Notes: generated by a model not told the origin, from the letters alone. Numbered from the stretch's first letter, positions 1-5,412 are shown. The stretch: 6,199 nucleotides of DNA from Thermogutta sp. (GCF_014359955.1 NZ_JACIYL010000210.1:1-6199); one strand, 5' to 3'. Program-made: numbers and translations.

Positions 1-12
1 AATTCGCCGTCC

Positions 13-2598
13 ATGAAAAAAGCAAACGACGTGTCTCTGTCTTCCGCGGTGAGTGCCCACGGTTCGGTCTGCCAGCAGTCGTCCATTGATCTGCGTGTTG
101 TTGACGAGATTGTGGAACGCTGCGGACGGGGACCAGAAGCCGCGATCCCCATCCTCCAGGCCATTCAGAACCATTTCCGTTATCTGCCCCAGGAGGCCCT
201 GGAACGTGTCTGCGAATTGACACAGGTTCGTCCGGCCCAACTGATCGGTGTGGCGACGTTTTACGGTCAATTTCGCTTCCGTCCTGTTGGCCAGCACATT
301 ATTCGCGTCTGCCACGGAACTGCCTGTCACGTGAAAGGGGCCCCCCGCATCCAGGAGTCGCTTGAGCGCCATTTGAGTATTTCCCAGGGAGAAGACACCG
401 ACCCGGAGGGGCTTTTCACCATTGAAAAAGTGGCGTGCCTGGGCTGTTGCACTCTGGCCCCCGTTATCCAGATTGATCAGCTTACCTACGGACGGCTGAC
501 GCCCACCAAAGTGCCGCAGGTTCTGGCTGATTTTCTCCACCAGCAGAAAGAGGGTATCCCCCAGGACGAGCTGTTGGGCGGAACAGATGGTACGGCCCAG
601 GGAGAAATCCGCGTTGGGTTGGGATCCTGCTGTCAGGCGCAGGGGAGCAGGGAGGTCTACGAACGTGTGAAAAGCCTGGCGGCCGTGGCAGGTGTTTCGG
701 TGCGGGTCAAACGGGTGGGATGCGTCGGCATCTGTCATCAAACCCCGTTGGTGGAAGTCATCCCCAAGCAGGGACAGCCTCGGGTGTATTCCCGGGTGCA
801 ACCCGAAGATGTTCCCGCTATCATTCACCGGCATTTTCGGCCGAAGAATTTCTTCGCCCGGCTGCACTATGGCTGGCAGCGGTGGCTGGATCATCTGCTT
901 GGCGACATCGACGAGGACGAACTGGCACCCAAGCCGCTGGATGTTCGGGATCCGCCGGTAGAAGCGTTTCTCGGCCGACAGATCCGCATTGCCACAGAAT
1001 GGGCAGGAGAAATCGACCCCCTGGACCTTGAGGAATACCGAATTCGGGGAGGATTCTCGGCAGCAGAGAAGGCCCTCAAGGAGTGGACTCCGGAGAGGAT
1101 CATCGAGGAGGTGAAACAGAGTGGCCTGCGGGGTCGTGGAGGGGCGGGCTTTCCCACGGGAGTGAAATGGGAACTCGTGCGAAAGGCCCAGGGAACGAAA
1201 AAATATGTTACCTGTAATGGTGATGAAGGAGACCCCGGGGCCTTTATGGATCGGATGATTCTTGAATCGTTCCCCTACCGCGTCATTGAGGGGATGCTCA
1301 TTGCAGCCCGGGCGGTGGGTGCCAGTGAAGGCATTTTCTACATTCGTGCCGAATATCCGCTTGCCGTGGAACGGATTCGGGAAGCCATTCGGCGGTGTGA
1401 AGAGGCGGGCATCCTGGGCGACCGCATTCTGGGGACAGAGCACTCCTTCCACGTTCGCGTTTACGAAGGTGCGGGGGCCTTTGTTTGCGGGGAGGAAACA
1501 GCCCTGATCGCCTCCCTGGAGGGCCGCCGTGGAATGCCTCGATTACGACCTCCTTATCCCGCCGAATTCGGGTTTGCCGGCCAGCCCACCCTGGTCAATA
1601 ACGTGGAAACTTTCGCCCTCGTGCCGTGGATCATACGGAACGGGGCTGCGCGGTTTGCCGCGCTCGGGACCGCAACGAGCAAGGGCACGAAAGTCTTTGC
1701 ACTGGCGGGGAAGGTACGCCGGGGCGGTCTCATCGAAGTGCCCATGGGCATCACCCTGCGGGAGATCGTGGAGCAAATCGGTGGTGGCGCCCAACCCGGC
1801 CGACGGCTCAAAGCCGTCCAAGTGGGTGGCCCGTCTGGAGGATGTATCCCGGAATCCCTGTTCGACACCCCCGTGGACTACGAGGCCCTGACGGCCACCG
1901 GCGCCATCATGGGCTCGGGAGGATTGATTGTCCTTGATGATAGCGATTGCATGGTGGACATTGCCCGGTACTTTCTCCGCTTCACCCAGGATCAGTCCTG
2001 TGGAAAATGCACATTATGCCGCATCGGCACCCGGCGGATGCTCGACATTCTGGACCGAATTTGCGAGGGGCGCGCCCAGCCGGACGACCTCCGAACGCTC
2101 GAAGATTTATCGCAAACTGTCAAGGCGGGCAGTATCTGTGGACTGGGTAAGACCGCACCGAATCCGGTCCTCACCACGCTGCGGTATTTCCGGGAAGAGT
2201 ACGAGGCCCACATCCGGGGTGAGTGCCCAGCGGGTCGATGTGCTCCCCTTATTCACTACCGGATCACGGACGCATGCATCGGTTGCACGTTGTGCGCCCA
2301 AAATTGCCCGGTGAATGCCATCCCTGTTCGGCCGTACCAAAAACACTCCATTGATGATCAGCTTTGCACCCGCTGTGACACCTGTCGGATCGTTTGTCCA
2401 GAAGGGGCGGTGGTCATCGAGTCGGGAGGCAAAGTCGTTGGGCCTTCCAAAATGTCCACACACACGTCACCTCCGTCAGGCCCCGTCCCTTTGGAGATCG
2501 CCCATTTTGCAGGCAAGGGTGTTTCCGGCAGTATTCCCTTGACTGACCAGTCCACCCATAAAGTGGCTGCTACCACAGGGAGTTCTTCCTCGCTATGA
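13..2598 (+). CDS. nuoF: NuoE-NuoF (HydC-HydB type) fusion: NADH-binding FMN/iron-sulfur oxidoreductase subunit
   Basis: This 861-residue protein is predicted to exchange electrons between NAD(H) and FeS carriers through FMN, in a soluble cytoplasmic complex. Residues ~26-175 form a NuoE-like thioredoxin-fold [2Fe-2S] domain (C100-x4-C105, C142-x3-C146). Residues ~197-275 form a second such domain (C206/C207, C237-x3-C241). Residues ~340-730 are the NuoF core: GRGGAGF (374-380), CNGDEGDPGAF (401-411), GAGAFVCGEETAL (486-498), VNNVET (528-533) and the [4Fe-4S] ligands C663, C666, C669 and C709. After H733/C738/C743 comes a 2[4Fe-4S] ferredoxin domain (C755, C758, C761, C765; C785, C788, C791, C795), then a ~55-residue Ser/Thr/Pro-rich tail. 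NuoF of complex I lacks the additional domains, which are typical of HydB/HndC-type subunits of bifurcating hydrogenases and related enzymes; here HydC is fused in front. The frame is open to the left edge and no ribosome-binding site is visible in the 12 bases before the ATG, so the start is provisional. The stop overlaps the next gene by 4 bp. The physiological partner and direction are not shown by the sequence. Confidence 0.93.
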   Translation: MKKANDVSLSSAVSAHGSVCQQSSIDLRVVDEIVERCGRGPEAAIPILQAIQNHFRYLPQEALERVCELTQVRPAQLIGVATFYGQFRFRPVGQHIIRVCHGTACHVKGAPRIQESLERHLSISQGEDTDPEGLFTIEKVACLGCCTLAPVIQIDQLTYGRLTPTKVPQVLADFLHQQKEGIPQDELLGGTDGTAQGEIRVGLGSCCQAQGSREVYERVKSLAAVAGVSVRVKRVGCVGICHQTPLVEVIPKQGQPRVYSRVQPEDVPAIIHRHFRPKNFFARLHYGWQRWLDHLLGDIDEDELAPKPLDVRDPPVEAFLGRQIRIATEWAGEIDPLDLEEYRIRGGFSAAEKALKEWTPERIIEEVKQSGLRGRGGAGFPTGVKWELVRKAQGTKKYVTCNGDEGDPGAFMDRMILESFPYRVIEGMLIAARAVGASEGIFYIRAEYPLAVERIREAIRRCEEAGILGDRILGTEHSFHVRVYEGAGAFVCGEETALIASLEGRRGMPRLRPPYPAEFGFAGQPTLVNNVETFALVPWIIRNGAARFAALGTATSKGTKVFALAGKVRRGGLIEVPMGITLREIVEQIGGGAQPGRRLKAVQVGGPSGGCIPESLFDTPVDYEALTATGAIMGSGGLIVLDDSDCMVDIARYFLRFTQDQSCGKCTLCRIGTRRMLDILDRICEGRAQPDDLRTLEDLSQTVKAGSICGLGKTAPNPVLTTLRYFREEYEAHIRGECPAGRCAPLIHYRITDACIGCTLCAQNCPVNAIPVRPYQKHSIDDQLCTRCDTCRIVCPEGAVVIESGGKVVGPSKMSTHTSPPSGPVPLEIAHFAGKGVSGSIPLTDQSTHKVAATTGSSSSL

Positions 2599-4241
2599 GC
2601 TCCGTACTTTGCCGTGTGACGATTGACGGACGGAGTATCACCGTACCATCGCGAACCAGTGTGCTCAAAGCGGCCCGGCAGTTGGGGATTGATATTCCCA
2701 CGCTATGTTTCCTGGACGGTTTCAAGCCCCAGACCTCATGTCTGGTTTGCACGGTGAAAGTGATCGAGAACGGGCAGGTTCGGATGGTGCCCTCCTGTGG
2801 TACGCCCGTGAGTGACGGGATGGTCGTGGAAAGCGAAACAGACGAAGTGGCCCACGTCCGGCGCACGGCTTTGGAGCTCCTCTTGAGCGATCACCTGGGG
2901 GATTGCCTGGCTCCCTGCCACTTTGCCTGTCCCGCCCACATGGATATCCCCACCATGCTGCGGCAGATTCAGAGGGAAGAACTTCGGGAGGCAATCGCCA
3001 CGATCAAACGGGACATCGCGCTTCCGGCGACACTGGGCTGGGTCTGTCCGCGACCCTGCGAAAAAGGGTGCCGGCGCAATGCAGCGGACGATCCGGTGGC
3101 TGTGTGCAGTCTGAAACGTTACGTGGCGGAATGGGATCTTGCGTCCGGCGATCCCTACCTGCCGCCCTGTCAACCGGACAGCGGTAAAACGGTGGCCGTG
3201 GTGGGCGCTGGTCCGACGGGATTATCGGCCGCCTTTTACCTTCGCCAACTGGGACACCGCGTGGTGCTGTTTGAAGCGAATGAAAAGGCGGGAGGTCGCG
3301 TCCGCTTCCGCCCCGATCCGGGGGGCACCGCCGTTCCGCCGGCTGTTCTGGATGCGGAAATTGATGTGATCTTTCGGCTTGGGATCGAATTTCGGCCACG
3401 CACACCTCTGGTGCCGCCTGGGGAAAACGGCATCACCCTCAAGGAGCTCCAGGATAAGTACGACGCGGTCCTTCTCGCGCTGGGAGAACAAACCCCAGAA
3501 CGGCTCGAGCAGTTGGGTATTCCTCATACACAGCGCGGCATTACCATCAATCGCGAGACCTTCCAGACGCCGCTCGATCGCATCTTTGCGGCAGGAAACG
3601 CAATTCGGGGACGAGGCCTGGTGGTCCGCAGTTGCGCCGATGGAAAACTGGCTGCCCGATGCATAGATCAGTTCCTCCGACTTGGCCGGGTGGAGGGTAT
3701 TCCGGAAATGTTTTCTGTTCGCATGGGGCGATTGGAAAGAGAAGAAGTAGAGCAACTGGCGACGCTGGCTGAACCAATTCCCCGAATCGAGCCGCCACCT
3801 GGTGATCGCTGGGAGGACGATCTGGCCGTGCATCAGGCGGGGCGCTGTCTGCACTGCGATTGTCGAGCCCTCCCTCACTGCCGTCTGCGCGAGTATGCCA
3901 TCCGCTATCAGGCAGATCCCAATCGGTTTCGCGGCGAGCGTGCCAAGCTGGAAATCATTGCGCGGCCTTCTGGGATCATTTACGAACCCGGCAAATGTAT
4001 TCTCTGTGGGCTGTGCGTCGAGGTGACCGAGGCGGCCCGGGCACCTCTGGGGCTGACATTCGTTGGCCGCGGTTTCGACGTGCGAATCGGGGTGCCGTTC
4101 AATCGCTCGTTGGAAGAGGCCCTGGGGGAACTGGCGGAACAGGTCGTCGCCATTTGTCCGACCGGGGCCCTTTCTTTTCGAGAGGGGAAACCGCCCCTCC
4201 ATCTTCCGGTGCTCAACACAGTGCGAGATGTTCGCGGCTGA
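2595..4241 (+). CDS. GltD-like FAD/iron-sulfur oxidoreductase with NuoG-type [2Fe-2S] domain and no NAD(P)H domain
   Basis: This 548-residue protein is the likely partner of the preceding NADH-binding subunit: its ATG overlaps that gene's TGA (ATGA), implying translational coupling. Residues 1-85 are a NuoG/HydA-like [2Fe-2S] domain (C38-x10-C49-x2-C52-x15-C68). Residues ~95-185 are the helical FeS domain found in GltD and NfnB (C104-x3-C108-x3-C112-P, C151-x3-C155-x3-C159, C171). The FAD fold starts with VVGAGPTGLSAAF (202-214) and an acidic strand end, E227. It closes with IFAAGNAIRGRGLVVRSCAD (330-349). Only ~25 residues separate DAVLLALGE (290-298) from that closing part; GltD proteins normally carry a ~130-150-residue NADPH-binding Rossmann domain there, with its own GxGxxA motif. 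Residues 418-429 (CLHCDC, then C429) may bind another cluster. Residues ~463-530 resemble the NuoG/HydA ferredoxin region (KCILCGLCV at 467-475, CPTGAL at 521-526) with ligands for one [4Fe-4S]. AGGGAG at 2577-2582 is a somewhat distant ribosome-binding site. Its substrate is unknown; it is not a standard glutamate synthase small subunit. Confidence 0.9.
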   Translation: MSSVLCRVTIDGRSITVPSRTSVLKAARQLGIDIPTLCFLDGFKPQTSCLVCTVKVIENGQVRMVPSCGTPVSDGMVVESETDEVAHVRRTALELLLSDHLGDCLAPCHFACPAHMDIPTMLRQIQREELREAIATIKRDIALPATLGWVCPRPCEKGCRRNAADDPVAVCSLKRYVAEWDLASGDPYLPPCQPDSGKTVAVVGAGPTGLSAAFYLRQLGHRVVLFEANEKAGGRVRFRPDPGGTAVPPAVLDAEIDVIFRLGIEFRPRTPLVPPGENGITLKELQDKYDAVLLALGEQTPERLEQLGIPHTQRGITINRETFQTPLDRIFAAGNAIRGRGLVVRSCADGKLAARCIDQFLRLGRVEGIPEMFSVRMGRLEREEVEQLATLAEPIPRIEPPPGDRWEDDLAVHQAGRCLHCDCRALPHCRLREYAIRYQADPNRFRGERAKLEIIARPSGIIYEPGKCILCGLCVEVTEAARAPLGLTFVGRGFDVRIGVPFNRSLEEALGELAEQVVAICPTGALSFREGKPPLHLPVLNTVRDVRG

Positions 4242-4318
4242 GTCGCTGCCGCAACAATCTGCCTCGTGATCGACTCACTGTGGCATGGGTTCCCGACCGG
4301 CGCGATGGACTGCGCAAT
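4242..4318. other. Short gap after the redox operon
   Basis: The 77 bases between the stop of the GltD-like gene and the first repeat copy hold no convincing open reading frame, and no hairpin followed by a T-run. A terminator for the upstream operon is therefore not evident here; the inverted repeat pair just downstream is the nearest strong secondary structure. Confidence 0.5.
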
Positions 4319-4355
4319 GTTGACAAGCGGACCTGACAAGCAGGTCCCTCCGAAG
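4319..4355 (+). repeat. Intergenic repeat, copy 1 (long form)
   Basis: A 37-nt unit beginning GTTGACAAGCGG and ending CCCTCCGAAG. It matches 4505-4541 at 34 of 37 positions; the differences are at 4325, 4334 and 4343. It contains a perfect 7-bp hairpin, GGACCTG (4329-4335) / CAGGTCC (4341-4347), with loop ACAAG. The 23-nt core 4330-4352 is identical to 4575-4597. Within the unit, TGACAAGC occurs twice (4321 and 4334), so it may itself have arisen by duplication. Confidence 0.85.
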
Positions 4356-4385
4356 CATGGTCTGCCGCGAAGGGTTTTCCGAAGG

Positions 4386-4410
4386 TCGGAGGGGTACGCT
4401 TGTCGTGCCC
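4386..4410 (-). repeat. Intergenic repeat, inverted copy
   Basis: Read on the minus strand, this 25-nt stretch matches copy 2 (4514-4538 plus one base) at 19 of 25 positions and keeps both conserved blocks, CGACAAGC and CCCTCCGA. With copy 1 it can form a large stem: CCCTCCGA (4346-4353) with TCGGAGGG (4386-4393), and GACAAGC (4335-4341) with GCTTGTC (4398-4404). A 4x4 internal loop lies between the two helices and a 32-nt apical loop closes the stem. There is no T-run after it, so it is not a classical intrinsic terminator. Confidence 0.7.
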
Positions 4411-4442
4411 GGTGTCCCTTGTCCACGGGCGTCACCATCGCG

Positions 4443-4466
4443 GTAGGGGCCATTCATGAATTGCCC
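4443..4466 (+). repeat. REP-like palindrome with GTAG head
   Basis: GTAG at 4443-4446 is followed directly by a 20-nt imperfect palindrome: GGGC (4447-4450), a perfect ATTCATGAAT centre (4452-4461) and GCCC (4463-4466), with a single C/T mismatch pair at 4451/4462. A GTAG-type tetranucleotide followed by a short palindrome is the layout of REP elements mobilised by REP-associated tyrosine transposases (RAYTs). From memory, GTAGGGGC...ATTCATGAAT...GCCC sequences are widespread in diverse bacterial genomes and give rise to spurious VGAIHELP-containing peptides. No transposase is present in the window, so the element would be non-autonomous. Confidence 0.65.
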
Positions 4467-4504
4467 GTACTCAAACGCGGGTGAATCGGAGCGGATCATT
4501 CAGG

Positions 4505-4541
4505 GTTGACGAGCGGACCCGACAAGCACGTCCCTCCGAAG
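4505..4541 (+). repeat. Intergenic repeat, copy 2 (long form)
   Basis: The second long-form unit (GTTGACGAGCGG through CCCTCCGAAG), 34/37 identical to 4319-4355. Its arms no longer pair perfectly: GGAC (4515-4518) and GTCC (4530-4533) still match, but the inner positions are mismatched. The substitutions relative to copy 1 are not compensatory for that hairpin. It starts a local array in which cores begin at 4516, 4545 and 4575, a spacing of 29-30 nt. Confidence 0.85.
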
Positions 4542-4544
4542 GCC

Positions 4545-4567
4545 AACCTAACGAGCACGTCCCTCCG
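4545..4567 (+). repeat. Intergenic repeat, copy 3 (core only)
   Basis: A 23-nt core copy starting AACCTAACGAGCACG and ending TCCCTCCG. It is the most diverged direct copy: it keeps the CACGTCCCTCCG end shared with copy 2 but has AACGAGC in place of GACAAGC. Only seven bases separate it from the core of copy 4. Confidence 0.75.
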
Positions 4568-4574
4568 AATACGG

Positions 4575-4597
4575 GACCTGACAAGCAGGTCCCTCCG
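4575..4597 (+). repeat. Intergenic repeat, copy 4 (core only)
   Basis: The core is base-for-base identical to 4330-4352 in copy 1, about 245 nt upstream. An 8-bp hairpin GGGACCTG (4573-4580) / CAGGTCCC (4586-4593) closes the same ACAAG loop. It is the last copy before the gcvH leader. Confidence 0.85.
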
Positions 4598-4605
4598 GAT
4601 TGTAT

Positions 4606-4642
4606 CTCGCTGCCACGCGAGCCTCTCTGGACGCCGGCGTCC
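4606..4642 (+). other. Two adjacent small hairpins in the gcvH upstream region
   Basis: CTCGC (4606-4610) pairs with GCGAG (4617-4621) around a TGCCAC loop. Seven bases later GGACGCCGGCGTCC (4629-4642) is a perfect 14-nt palindrome. They lie just before a strong Shine-Dalgarno sequence at 4651. A regulatory or terminator role is possible, but only CCATATTT follows, not a real T-run. Function is unknown. Confidence 0.35.
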
Positions 4643-4665
4643 CCATATTTGGAGGAGAACAGGCG

Positions 4666-4710
4666 ATGGATCACCCAATACCCGGTACCCCAAAAGGTCC
4701 CAGGGGATAA
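4666..4710 (+). CDS. Possible 14-codon micro-ORF / leader peptide
   Basis: GGAGGA at 4651-4656 is the strongest Shine-Dalgarno match in the window. It lies nine bases before ATG 4666, which opens a 14-codon frame (MDHPIPGTPKGPRG) ending in TAA at 4708. The peptide is rich in Pro and Gly (four each). It could be a leader peptide upstream of gcvH or a chance start. No homology is recognised, and the spacing to gcvH (135 nt) gives no direct coupling. Low confidence. Confidence 0.2.
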   Translation: MDHPIPGTPKGPRG

Positions 4711-4738
4711 AATGGATAGTTCGGCTCGTATGGCACTT

Positions 4739-4761
4739 CAGGATTTAGGCCGATCCGGGAA
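4739..4761 (+). promoter_or_regulatory. Bipartite motif upstream of gcvH, shared with gcvPA
   Basis: CAGGATTTA (4739-4747), then three bases, then CGATCCGGGAA (4751-4761), ending 84 nt before the gcvH start. The same two words occur in the same order 81 nt before gcvPA. This could be a promoter or regulator site, or the relic of a duplicated leader. The conserved words do not match a standard -35/-10 pair. Confidence 0.4.
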
Positions 4762-4834
4762 ATCTGCTCCCAGGTTGGTTGCCAGGCAGCGCGCAGGCAT
4801 CAACCGGAACGCCTGTGATTTTCAGAAAAACTGC

Positions 4835-4839
4835 GAGGA
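4835..4839 (+). promoter_or_regulatory. gcvH ribosome-binding site
   Basis: GAGGA sits six bases before GTG 4846. It supports the GTG as the true start of gcvH, since no ATG lies near the N-terminus of the conserved domain. Confidence 0.7.
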
Positions 4840-4845
4840 AAAGCT

Positions 4846-5256
4846 GTGGACGTCCAGGACCTTAAGTACACGAAGACCCACGAATGGGTTGCCATTTCCC
4901 AGAATGCCGAAGGAAAGACGATCGCCACTGTGGGCATCACCGATTTCGCGGTGCAGGCGATGTCTGACCTCGTGTTTCTTGAACTGCCCCCCGTGGGAAA
5001 GCAGGTCCAGGCGGGTGAACCGCTCGGACAGATCGAATCCGTTAAGGCAGTCAGCGATATTTACAGCCCGGTAACCGGTACGGTGGTCGAGGTCCACACG
5101 GACCTGGCAACCCACCTTGAGCAATTGACCGCGGACCCATTCGGGCAGGGCTGGATCGCCCGGTTGGAGGTGGCCGATCCGAATGAACTGAACCAGCTCC
5201 TGGATCGGGCCGCCTATGAAGCGCAGTGCGCCTCGGAGGCAGAAGAGCACGGGTAA
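4846..5256 (+). CDS. gcvH: Glycine cleavage system H protein (lipoyl carrier)
   Basis: GcvH is the mobile carrier of the glycine cleavage system. Its lipoyl group takes the aminomethyl unit from P-protein, passes it to T-protein and is then reoxidised by L-protein (dihydrolipoyl dehydrogenase), yielding NADH. The 136-residue product is close to the usual ~125-135. It opens with the family pattern KYTKTHEWV (residues 7-15), has the VGITDFA strand, and carries the lipoylation site ESVKAVSD with K67 as the predicted modified lysine, followed by SPVTGTVVEV. Translation starts at GTG 4846 with GAGGA six bases upstream; fMet is inserted at GTG. It precedes the P-protein subunit 1 gene in the same orientation, consistent with a gcvH-gcvPA(-gcvPB) cluster, but with a 267-nt gap. 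Assignment is secure; a role in lipoate relay rather than glycine cleavage is possible for some GcvH paralogues but unlikely next to gcvPA. Confidence 0.97.
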   Translation: MDVQDLKYTKTHEWVAISQNAEGKTIATVGITDFAVQAMSDLVFLELPPVGKQVQAGEPLGQIESVKAVSDIYSPVTGTVVEVHTDLATHLEQLTADPFGQGWIARLEVADPNELNQLLDRAAYEAQCASEAEEHG

Positions 5257-5314
5257 AACGGGAAATTGATCACGGTTCGACCCGCCCGATGAGCAGGGCT
5301 CCGAGACAAAGTTG

Positions 5315-5347
5315 CCGCACACTTGTCCGATTGTGTGGGGAACTTTT
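5315..5347 (+). terminator. Weak terminator-like hairpin after gcvH
   Basis: CACAC (5318-5322) pairs with GTGTG (5333-5337) around a 10-nt loop. The flanking CC (5315-5316) can add pairs with the following Gs across a bulge. AACTTTTG follows, giving only four Ts. This could attenuate transcription after gcvH, but the stem is short and the T-tract poor. Confidence 0.22.
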
Positions 5348-5368
5348 GCTGTATTGGTTGTGGATCTT

Positions 5369-5401
5369 GATCAATCGTGAGGCGGGATTTCCTGATTGAT
5401 C
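5369..5401 (+). repeat. 8-bp inverted repeat between gcvH and gcvPA
   Basis: GATCAATC (5369-5376) and GATTGATC (5394-5401) are perfect inverted copies separated by 17 bases. This could be a dyad operator for a dimeric regulator or an RNA hairpin. A related half, ATTGATC, occurs at about 5265-5271 just after gcvH. No regulator family can be named. Confidence 0.35.
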
Positions 5402-5412
5402 CAGAAGATTTC

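Noticed and set aside
13..2598. Annotation as part of a respiratory complex I (nuo) operon
   Set aside because: No other nuo genes follow, the protein carries an additional thioredoxin-like and ferredoxin domains foreign to complex I NuoF, and the next gene is a GltD-like flavoprotein.
3222..4202. A 326-codon open frame on the minus strand opposite the GltD-like gene
   Set aside because: It lies wholly antisense to a gene with clear cofactor motifs, has no recognisable domain, and is of the kind GC-rich coding DNA produces on the opposite strand.
4320..4350. TTGACA at 4320-4325 as a -35 promoter box
   Set aside because: It is part of the repeat unit, and no -10-like hexamer occurs about 17 bases downstream.
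4505..4597. A small CRISPR array
   Set aside because: The units are imperfect, the gaps are only about 6-7 nt, there are only three direct units in a row, and an inverted copy exists nearby.
4731..4750. TGGCAC at 4731 as a sigma-54 promoter
   Set aside because: The required TTGC-type -12 element is not at the right spacing.
4481..5074. A 197-codon + strand frame spanning the repeats and entering gcvH
   Set aside because: Its first part is repeat-encoded (SGPDKQVPP-type peptides from the intergenic repeats) and its last ~75 codons overlap gcvH in another frame. It is not a real gene.
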